The translations under genes were made by a program, and so were the position numbers. This document shows positions 1 through 6,531 of a DNA stretch of 7,294 nucleotides, one piece after another (the stretch's first letter is position 1; the number at the start of each line of letters is the position of its first letter). Origin of the DNA: Tannerella sp. (GTDB taxonomy: Bacteria; Bacteroidota; Bacteroidia; Bacteroidales; Tannerellaceae). Where the stretch lies: positions 1 through 7,294 of the forward strand of contig JAITMT010000314.1 of the NCBI GenBank assembly GCA_031277235.1. The letters are read 5' to 3'. The notes beneath the pieces are model-generated. The model did no database searches. It was not told the DNA's origin and saw only the letters and a list, made by a program, of their open reading frames with translations.

Positions 1-639
1 CTTTGCCGCACGTATCCGAACCTCATCGGAAACGAGTCGGCTCGCGGCACCGAATACGAGGCTTTCGGCGGCAGCAAACCGTTTCACACGACCGTGCTGC
101 CCTTCACCCGCTTGATCGGCGGACCGATGGACTACACGCCGGGCATCTTTGAGACGGACATCAGCAAAGTGAATCCGAACAACAATTCGCGCGTCCGGAC
201 GACGCTGGCGGGACAGTTGGCGCTGTATGTTACGATGTACAGTCCGCTGCAAATGATTTCCGACCTGCCCGAAAACTATGACCGCTTCCCGGATGCTTTT
301 CAATTTATCAAGGATGTGGCGATTGACTGGGACGATTCCAAATACCTCGAAGCCGAGCCGGGCGACTACATCACGGTGGCGCGCAAGGCGAAAGGTACAA
401 ATAATTGGTTTATAGGCTGCAAGGCGGACGAAAACGGACATGTTTCCAACCTGAAACTGGATTTTCTGGACAAGGACAAAAAGTACAGGGCAACGATATA
501 TGCCGACGCGCCCGACGCGAACTGGGAAAAGAATCCGCAGGCATATACCGTCAAGCAAATGAACGTGAACAGCAAAACAAAACTGACGCTCAAAGTCGCT
601 TCGGGCGGTGGATTCGCGGTCAGTATTGTTGAAATGTAA
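1..639 (+). CDS. susB: GH97 family glycoside hydrolase (SusB-like alpha-glucosidase), 3' part
   Basis: This is the C-terminal 212 residues of a GH97 enzyme; the frame is open from base 1, so the true start lies upstream and the ATG at 94 is internal. The visible part begins with the end of the catalytic barrel (RTYPNLIGNESARGTEYEA, then LPFTRLIGGPMDYTPGIFE), which is characteristic of GH97. Residues about 100-212 form the C-terminal beta-sandwich domain (from DDSKYLEAEPGDYITVARK through YRATIYADAPDANW to the end). B. thetaiotaomicron SusB has about 738 residues, so roughly the first 525 are missing. By length alone, Glu12 of the fragment (in NESARG) falls near the general acid Glu532 of SusB; this is inference. 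The residues that separate inverting alpha-glucosidases from retaining GH97 members lie in the missing part. The alpha-glucosidase call therefore rests on the neighbouring susCDEF-like genes. SusB-type enzymes act in the periplasm on imported maltooligosaccharides. Confidence 0.93.
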   Translation, partial: LCRTYPNLIGNESARGTEYEAFGGSKPFHTTVLPFTRLIGGPMDYTPGIFETDISKVNPNNNSRVRTTLAGQLALYVTMYSPLQMISDLPENYDRFPDAFQFIKDVAIDWDDSKYLEAEPGDYITVARKAKGTNNWFIGCKADENGHVSNLKLDFLDKDKKYRATIYADAPDANWEKNPQAYTVKQMNVNSKTKLTLKVASGGGFAVSIVEM

Positions 640-750
640 AGAAATGTATAAAATAAACCTGCGTTTTTTTTATACAGAAAACAAGGAATTGAAAAATAGA
701 AATAACAAAATGATTATTATAGAATTATTAATTAAAAAAATAAGAACGGT
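640..750 (+). other. AT-rich intercistronic spacer between GH97 and susC
   Basis: This is by far the largest non-coding gap in the window and only about 19% G+C (21 of the 110 bases from 641 to 750), against roughly balanced composition in the flanking genes. It contains the inverted repeat at 645-676 and a 14-codon open frame at 710-754. I saw no match to the Bacteroidota promoter (TTTG near -33 and TAnnTTTG near -7), so transcription of susC may read through from GH97. A degenerate promoter cannot be excluded by eye. There is no purine-rich Shine-Dalgarno sequence before the susC start, only AAGAA about 5 bases upstream. An AT-rich, unstructured leader is common in highly expressed Bacteroidota genes. 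Confidence 0.8.
645..676 (+). repeat. Imperfect inverted repeat (14-base arms, 4-base loop) after GH97
   Basis: The left arm TGTATAAAATAAAC (645-658) and right arm GTTTTTTTTATACA (663-676) can pair at 13 of 14 positions, with one T-T mismatch (654/667) and the loop CTGC (659-662). It starts six bases after the GH97 stop codon. The 3' arm contains eight consecutive T, so the RNA could act as a weak bidirectional terminator or attenuator. It could also protect the 3' end of the GH97 message and so allow susC-D to be expressed at a different level from the enzyme. The stem has only two G-C pairs, and the U tract lies inside the stem rather than after it, so it is not a textbook intrinsic terminator. 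Confidence 0.55.
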
Positions 751-3717
751 ATGATTAAAAAAATGATGTTTATAATCGCAGGATTATCCTTGACAGTGTG
801 TTTGGGTTTCGCCCAAAACATTACGGTGAAAGGTGTGGTGGTGGATGCAGACAACGAATCCGTCATCGGTGCGAATGTGGTTGAAAAAGGCACAACCAAC
901 GGCATTTCGACCGACGTTGACGGTAATTTCACGCTGTCTGTACCGCAAGGCGCAACGCTGGTGATCTCCTTCATCGGATACACGACGCTGGAAACGCCCG
1001 CTACGCCAACGATGAGAATTGTGCTGCAGGAAGACGCACAACTGCTGAGCGAAGTGGTGGTGATTGGGTACGGGACGATGAAAAAAAGCGACCTGACCGG
1101 CTCCATTACGGCAATCTCGGAAAAAGATTTTCAGAAAGGGCTGGTTACCAATCCGACTTCCCTGATAACGGGTAAAGTTGCCGGCGTGCAGATTACCTCC
1201 ACCGGCGGACGTGCCGGAAGCGGCAATCAAATCCGTATTCGCGGCGGGGCGTCGCTCAACGCAAGTAACGACCCGCTGATTGTCATTGACGGCGTTCCGG
1301 TGGATAACGGCGGTATTTCAGGTATGACCAATCCGTTGTCCACCATCAATCCCAACGACATTGAATCCATGAATGTTTTGAAAGACGCTTCGGCAACGGC
1401 GATTTACGGCTCACGCGCATCCAACGGAGTGATTATCATTACGACGAAAAAAGGAGCTGCCGGACAAAAACTGAGAGTGGACGTATCCACTCAAAATTCG
1501 ATTGCTACCATTGCCCGCAGGGTGGAAGTGCTTTCGGCTGGTGAATTTCGGGATGTGGTAACGGCTCAGGCAAATGCGCGCTATAATGCAGACCGGGCGG
1601 CTCAATATATCGGTATGCTCGGAACAGCCAATACCGATTGGCAGGACGAAATTTTCCGCAGTGCGTTTACGACCGATAATAATCTTAGCGTCAGCGGTGC
1701 AGCGGGAATACTTCCCTATCGCGTGTCGGCTGGTTTCATCAGTCAGGACGGTATTCTGGAAACGGATAACATGAAGCGGAGCACGCTCGCGCTCAATCTT
1801 TCGCCGACGTTTTTAGATAATCACTTATCGGTGAATGTGAACTTGAAAGGCACCTACACCCATTCCCGTTTCGGGGAGGGAGGCGCTATCGGCGCGGCGT
1901 TGCGCATGGATCCGACTCAACCGGTTACCGCATCCGGTTTCGACCAGTTCAACGGTTACTGGCAGTGGAAAGACGGAAACACCGAAAACCGCAACACGCT
2001 GGCTACTGCCAATCCCGTTTCGCTGCTCAACGGCAGAGACGACCAGTCCGATGTGTTGAGAAGTATCGGAAATGTTCAACTGGATTATAAATTCCACTTT
2101 TTGCCGGACTTGCGGGCTAATCTGAATTTGGGATACGACTATTCGCAGGGAAAAGGAAAAGTGATCGTACAGCCGTGGTCGCCTGCCAGTTATCCCAACG
2201 GTAGCAGAACGCAATATGACCAGAAAAAGCAAAACCTGTTGCTGGAGTTTTATTTGAACTATACCAAACAGTTGAACGATGCAAACCGCATAGAAATCAT
2301 GGGCGGTTACACCTGGCAGGATTGGAAGACGGACAGCGAATCCTACCCGACTTACTGGTACGACGGAGTTACGATTCAAACGGCGGCGGGTATCGTAATA
2401 CCTCCGCACAACCGCTTGATTTCGTTCTACGGTCGTTTGAACTATAATTTAATGGAAAGATATTTGCTGACGGCAACGATTCGCCGCGACGGTTCTTCAC
2501 GGTTCAGTCCCGAAAATCGCTGGGGTATTTTCCCGTCCGTAGCATTGGCGTGGCGCATCAACGAAGAAGATTTCCTGAAAGACGTCGAGGCGCTCTCCAA
2601 TTTGAAACTGCGTTTGGGCTGGGGTATTACCGGACAGCAGGATTTGAACAGCGATTTCGGATGGTTGCCGGTGTATGAACAAAGCGATTTGACCGCGCAG
2701 GTTCAGTTTGGCGATCAATTCTACCAATCCTGGCGTCCGAACGGCTACGACGCCAACCGAAAATGGGAACAGACGACTACCCAAAATATCGGTTTGGACT
2801 GGGGATTTATCAACAATCGCATTTACGGCAGCCTGGATTACTATCAAAAACACACGACCGATTTGCTAAACCAGGTTCCCGTGCCCGCAGGCAGCAATTT
2901 CACGCCTTCCATCGTCCGGAATATCGGAACAATGGATAACTGGGGCGTGGAAGGCAGTATCGGCGTAGTAGCCATTGATACCAAAGACATGCGCTGGGAT
3001 GTTGGATTCAATATCACTTTCAACAATACGGAAATCACCCAACTGTCCCTGAATGACGGTCCCGAATCGGATTATAAGGGAGCCATGGTAGGCGGTATTT
3101 CCGGAGGTACGGGAAATACGATTCAAATTCACAAAGTCGGTTACGCCCCAAATTCATTCTACGTTTACCGGCAGGTGTATGACAACAACGGAAAGCCGCT
3201 GGAAGGGATTTATGAAGACATCAACGGCGACGGTGTTGTCAGCGACCAGGATTTGTATCTTTTCCATAAACCGGCGCCGGACTGGTACATGGGCTTCAAT
3301 ACGACCTTTACCTACAAACGCTGGATGCTGGCGACCGCCCTGCGTTCGAGTATCGGAAATTATGTGTACAACAACGTAAATTCCGACCTGGGTAACTTCT
3401 CGCAAACGCTGAATCCCAATAACTTTTTGATGAATAATGTCGTGGATGGATTGAACAGCGGTTTCTTCAACCGTCAATTGCTTTCGGATTATTACATTCA
3501 AAACGCTTCGTTCCTCAAGATGGATTATCTGCAATTGGGTTACGATGTTGGAAAAGTATTCGACGGCAAAGCCAATCTACGCGCCAACGCCACGATTCAA
3601 AATGTGTTTACCGTTACCAAATACAACGGAATAGATCCGGAAATGACGGACGGCAGAGATAATAACTTCTATCCGAATCCGCGGACATTCAGTTTGGGTT
3701 TGAGTCTTAATTTTTAA
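751..3717 (+). CDS. susC: SusC-like TonB-dependent outer-membrane glycan porin
   Basis: This 988-residue outer-membrane transporter is expected to import oligosaccharides with energy from TonB-ExbBD, capped by the SusD partner encoded next. Residues 1-21 are a signal peptide with likely cleavage at GFA|QN. Residues about 24-95 form a carboxypeptidase-regulatory-like domain (ITVKGVVVDADNESVIGANV, FIGY). A Ton-box-like EVVVIGYGT is at 101-109. Residues about 112-235 are the plug, with the SusC/RagA hallmark ESMNVLKDASATAIYGSRA, and the rest is the beta-barrel ending in a C-terminal Phe (LGLSLNF). Length is typical of SusC. There is no N-terminal STN domain, so direct anti-sigma signalling is not suggested. 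An EF-hand-like loop lies at residues 823-834. The ATG at 751 gives a good signal peptide; Met5 and Met6 are less likely alternatives. Substrate is inferred as alpha-glucan from the gene order; SusC sequence alone does not show it. Confidence 0.97.
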   Translation: MIKKMMFIIAGLSLTVCLGFAQNITVKGVVVDADNESVIGANVVEKGTTNGISTDVDGNFTLSVPQGATLVISFIGYTTLETPATPTMRIVLQEDAQLLSEVVVIGYGTMKKSDLTGSITAISEKDFQKGLVTNPTSLITGKVAGVQITSTGGRAGSGNQIRIRGGASLNASNDPLIVIDGVPVDNGGISGMTNPLSTINPNDIESMNVLKDASATAIYGSRASNGVIIITTKKGAAGQKLRVDVSTQNSIATIARRVEVLSAGEFRDVVTAQANARYNADRAAQYIGMLGTANTDWQDEIFRSAFTTDNNLSVSGAAGILPYRVSAGFISQDGILETDNMKRSTLALNLSPTFLDNHLSVNVNLKGTYTHSRFGEGGAIGAALRMDPTQPVTASGFDQFNGYWQWKDGNTENRNTLATANPVSLLNGRDDQSDVLRSIGNVQLDYKFHFLPDLRANLNLGYDYSQGKGKVIVQPWSPASYPNGSRTQYDQKKQNLLLEFYLNYTKQLNDANRIEIMGGYTWQDWKTDSESYPTYWYDGVTIQTAAGIVIPPHNRLISFYGRLNYNLMERYLLTATIRRDGSSRFSPENRWGIFPSVALAWRINEEDFLKDVEALSNLKLRLGWGITGQQDLNSDFGWLPVYEQSDLTAQVQFGDQFYQSWRPNGYDANRKWEQTTTQNIGLDWGFINNRIYGSLDYYQKHTTDLLNQVPVPAGSNFTPSIVRNIGTMDNWGVEGSIGVVAIDTKDMRWDVGFNITFNNTEITQLSLNDGPESDYKGAMVGGISGGTGNTIQIHKVGYAPNSFYVYRQVYDNNGKPLEGIYEDINGDGVVSDQDLYLFHKPAPDWYMGFNTTFTYKRWMLATALRSSIGNYVYNNVNSDLGNFSQTLNPNNFLMNNVVDGLNSGFFNRQLLSDYYIQNASFLKMDYLQLGYDVGKVFDGKANLRANATIQNVFTVTKYNGIDPEMTDGRDNNFYPNPRTFSLGLSLNF

Positions 3718-3726
3718 TTTTAAAAC

Positions 3727-3731
3727 AAGGA
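3727..3731 (+). promoter_or_regulatory. Ribosome binding site of susD (AAGGA)
   Basis: AAGGA lies eight bases before the ATG at 3740, in a 22-base spacer after the susC stop. It is the only clear Shine-Dalgarno-like sequence before an intact start in this window, and it supports 3740 as the susD start. The short spacer implies that susC and susD are co-transcribed. Confidence 0.6.
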
Positions 3732-3739
3732 AATAAAAT

Positions 3740-5320
3740 ATGAAAAAGAATATTTTGAAAATAACAGCAATGATCGCGTCTGTGGCGATGTTCGCTTCCT
3801 GTACGGATTTGGATATTTTCCCCGAAAACACGTCCTCGTCGGAAGTCGTATTTTCCACGTTTGAAGGTACCAAAGACGCATTGGCAAAAGTCTATGCGGC
3901 ATACACGCTCACCGGAAATTCAGGTCCCGGCGGAAAGACCGACCTGCCGATTCCCGGCATTGACGAAGGCAGTAACGCCGATTTCGTCCGTACATTTTTC
4001 AATCATCAGGAAATGCCTACCGATGAAGCGCATTGTCTGTGGAACGACGCGGGAGTCCCCGAATTGAACTTTATCAACTTCACCACCGACGGTCAATTTA
4101 CATTGGGCTTATACTATCGCCTGATCATGCAAATCATGTATGCCAACGAGTTTATCCGCAATGCCGACGAAAGTTTAAATGCGGAAGTCGCGACGTTTAA
4201 GGCGGAAGCGCGTTTCATCCGGGCATTCGACTATTGGGCGATGATGGACGTCTTCGGAAATCCGCCCTTCATAACCGAAAGCGACGTGTTGGGATCGCTT
4301 CCCGAGCAAATCAGTCGCGCCGATTTATTTCAATATATAGAATCCGAATTGAAAGAACTTGGAGACAACGGTCTGCTGAAAGCGCCGAGAACAAACGAAT
4401 ACGGACGCGCCGACCAGGCTGCGGCTTGGGCTTTGCTCGCCCGTCTGTATCTGAATGCCGAAGTCTATACCGGAACGGCACGCTGGGCTGACGCCGCCAC
4501 GTACAGTAAAAAAGTAATTGACGCGGGCTACTCGCTCAAACCGAATTACGCCGATTTATTCCTGGCAGACAACAATCTGAACAATCCCGAAATCATCCTG
4601 CCGATTGCTTACGACGGCAAAAATACGCGCACAAACGGCGGTACCACGTTCCTGATCAACTGCACGTTCAACGGCGACTATCAAAATACGTATGCGGATC
4701 TTCTGATCCATTCGGGAATTTATGACAATGCCAGCTGGAGCGGCTACCGGACGCGCGAACAGTTTACACAGAAATTCGGAACCGACGACAGGCGTTACAT
4801 GCTGGTAGGCGAAAATCCGGCGTTGGGCGCCGATCCGTCCACCTACACCAATGGCTTGATGACGTATAAATATCGGAATATCCAGTCCGGTTCTACTCCG
4901 GGCAACGTGATCAACAGTGCGAGCGGCGACAGGGCTTTTGCCGACACCGACTTCCCGCTGTTCCGCCTGGCAGAGCAGTATTTGATTTATGCCGAAGCAG
5001 CGGCACGCGGCGGCGGTTCGACTGCCGAAGCGGTGGGATACGTCAATCAGTTGCGCAGTCGCGCCGGCGTTTCCAATATTACTGAAGGACAGATGACAGC
5101 GAATTTCATTTTGGACGAACGCGCCCGCGAACTCTACTGGGAATGTCATCGCCGCACCGACCTGATCCGTTACGGACTACTCACCGGCGGCGGTTATTTG
5201 TGGGAATGGAAAGGCGGTGTGCAGGAAGGACGCGCGGTAGATACGCATTACAACCTCTACCCGATTCCGGCGTCCGACGTCAATGCCAATACGAATTTAA
5301 CGCAAAATCCGGGCTATTAA
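3740..5320 (+). CDS. susD: SusD-like surface glycan-binding lipoprotein
   Basis: This 526-residue partner of SusC caps the porin on the cell surface and captures glycan; B. thetaiotaomicron SusD is similar in size (551). The signal peptide ends in a lipobox (MFASC) with lipidated Cys21. The following TDLDIFPE is acidic, as in Bacteroidota surface-export signals. The N-terminal SusD-like domain includes residues about 23-220 (ARFIRAFDYWAMMDVFGNPPF at 157-177). The C-terminal SusD/RagB domain runs from about 270 to the end, with FPLFRLAEQYLIYAEAA, LDERARELYWECHRRTDLIR and the usual terminal LYPIPASDVNANTNLTQNPGY. Asp75, Arg84 and Trp101 have almost the spacing of the starch-contacting Asp73, Arg81 and Trp98 of B. 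thetaiotaomicron SusD, and Trp333 in WSGYR might match its Trp320. These equivalences are from memory and unaligned. Starch as ligand is inferred mainly from context. Confidence 0.96.
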   Translation: MKKNILKITAMIASVAMFASCTDLDIFPENTSSSEVVFSTFEGTKDALAKVYAAYTLTGNSGPGGKTDLPIPGIDEGSNADFVRTFFNHQEMPTDEAHCLWNDAGVPELNFINFTTDGQFTLGLYYRLIMQIMYANEFIRNADESLNAEVATFKAEARFIRAFDYWAMMDVFGNPPFITESDVLGSLPEQISRADLFQYIESELKELGDNGLLKAPRTNEYGRADQAAAWALLARLYLNAEVYTGTARWADAATYSKKVIDAGYSLKPNYADLFLADNNLNNPEIILPIAYDGKNTRTNGGTTFLINCTFNGDYQNTYADLLIHSGIYDNASWSGYRTREQFTQKFGTDDRRYMLVGENPALGADPSTYTNGLMTYKYRNIQSGSTPGNVINSASGDRAFADTDFPLFRLAEQYLIYAEAAARGGGSTAEAVGYVNQLRSRAGVSNITEGQMTANFILDERARELYWECHRRTDLIRYGLLTGGGYLWEWKGGVQEGRAVDTHYNLYPIPASDVNANTNLTQNPGY

Positions 5321-5355
5321 TCCCGAAAATTGTTAAACATTAAAATAGACGAACA

Positions 5356-6510
5356 ATGAGAAAAATATATCATATAATCATGTTACTCGTGAGCCTGACT
5401 TTCTTTTGGGCTTGCGAAACGGAAGGAGACCGTCCGGTCGCATTGACGCCGAACAGTTTTGTGCTCAATACGCCGATTTACGTTTCCGGCGTGTACGATT
5501 TGCGAAACACGGAAACCATTCAACTGACCTGCTCGCAACCGGAGTACGGCTTCACCGCCGCAACCACCTACCGCGTGCAGATTGCGACGAGCAATTCGTT
5601 TGCAGATTTTGCGACGCTCCCGACTGCCTATAACCGGGCAAAAATAGACGTCAATGCGACCGATATGGCTCTTGCCCTCATAGGCTTGCTGGGCGTTACC
5701 GACGAAGCGGATTTCCCGACGGAGCCGTTTCCCGTTTACGTGCGGCTCTCCGCCGAACTGTCGGACGGAAGCCATCAAGTGCTGTCGAACATTATTGAAT
5801 TGCCGAGGGTGAAAAGTTACTTTGCGCTGGATCCGATGGTCATGCCGGAAAACATGTATATTATTGGAAACGTTGCGGGCGCCTGGAATTGGGATGCTGC
5901 AACCGAAATGGTACCTTTCAACGGCACGCCGGGCAAATTCTGGGCTATTCAATATCTGGGACAGGACGGCGACGGCAACAACGCCGAAATCAAATTCAAC
6001 ACGGCAAAAGCATGGGATGGAGGCGAGTTTGGCATGAGAACCGCCGATATTGACGACGCTTCCCGGACGCTGGCAGGCATTTCCGGCGAAGACAATATCG
6101 TCATCGGCAATCCCGGCTGGTATATCGTCGCGGTAACGACCGAAATTTCGGGTCGCGACTATATTTATCACGTACAATTCCTTGCTCCGAATGTTTACCT
6201 GACCGGACCCGTGTCCGGCGGATGGGATACCTTTGACGAGCCGCGCCTGTTCACGGTTCCCGCCCTGTCGTTGGGCGCTGATGCGGACTTTGTCTCACCG
6301 GCATTTGTCGGCGCTTCTGCCGGCGAAAGCGACGGCGGCGTTCGCGCCTGCATCGGTCTCGTGCTGGGCGAATGGTGGCGTTCCGAATTTATGGTATTCA
6401 ACGGAACATTGGTTTACAGAGGAAACGATTCCGACCAGGAGAGAGTTACCGGAAGCGTCGGTCAGAAACTGTACATCAACTTCACGAAAAAAACAGGTAG
6501 AATTGAGTAG
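5356..6510 (+). CDS. susE: SusE-like starch-binding outer-membrane lipoprotein
   Basis: This 384-residue surface lipoprotein is almost exactly the length of B. thetaiotaomicron SusE (387). The signal peptide ends at FFWAC with Cys20; the bulky F-W before A-C is an unusual lipobox but plausible in Bacteroidota, and ETEGD after it fits surface export. Residues about 28-155 look like the N-terminal immunoglobulin-like SusE domain (LTPNSFVLNTP, YRVQIATSNSFADF). Two tandem carbohydrate-binding domains follow. The first starts near 167 (MYIIGNVAGAWNWDAATEMVPF, with IKFNTAKAWDGGEFG). The second starts near 279 (NVYLTGPVSGGWDTFDEPRLF) and has the family-typical EWWRSEFMVFNG and YINFTKKTGRIE ending. 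Trp177, Trp179, Trp220, Trp290, Trp340 and Trp341 are candidate glucan-contacting aromatics. In the known family the protein binds starch and has no catalytic activity. It starts 35 bases after susD, with no clear Shine-Dalgarno. Confidence 0.92.
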   Translation: MRKIYHIIMLLVSLTFFWACETEGDRPVALTPNSFVLNTPIYVSGVYDLRNTETIQLTCSQPEYGFTAATTYRVQIATSNSFADFATLPTAYNRAKIDVNATDMALALIGLLGVTDEADFPTEPFPVYVRLSAELSDGSHQVLSNIIELPRVKSYFALDPMVMPENMYIIGNVAGAWNWDAATEMVPFNGTPGKFWAIQYLGQDGDGNNAEIKFNTAKAWDGGEFGMRTADIDDASRTLAGISGEDNIVIGNPGWYIVAVTTEISGRDYIYHVQFLAPNVYLTGPVSGGWDTFDEPRLFTVPALSLGADADFVSPAFVGASAGESDGGVRACIGLVLGEWWRSEFMVFNGTLVYRGNDSDQERVTGSVGQKLYINFTKKTGRIE

Positions 6511-6531
6511 AAACATAAAATCAGATAGACA

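Noticed and set aside
677..750. A dedicated susC promoter in the spacer
   Set aside because: I looked for TTTG near -33 and TAnnTTTG near -7 and found neither. TTG at 689-691 and the TATTAT-like stretch near 714-720 occur in DNA so AT-rich that such matches mean little.
1825..2409. 194-codon open frame on the minus strand opposite susC, and other overlapping frames in susC and susD
   Set aside because: All lie within genes with clear family signatures along their full length, show no domain of their own, and fit out-of-frame shadows of balanced-GC coding DNA.
3704..3725. AT-rich self-complementary stretch around the susC stop as a terminator
   Set aside because: It consists of short T and A runs with no stable GC stem, and susD starts 22 bases after the stop with its own Shine-Dalgarno, so read-through is expected.
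5331..5339. Small palindrome TGTTAAACA between susD and susE as an operator or terminator
   Set aside because: Arms of only four bases around a single base in AT-rich DNA are expected by chance, and there is no U tract after it.
5383..6177. 264-codon open frame on the minus strand opposite susE
   Set aside because: It lies wholly inside the well-supported susE gene, its product is rich in Arg, His and Cys with no recognisable domain, and it has no plausible start context. It is a codon-usage shadow.
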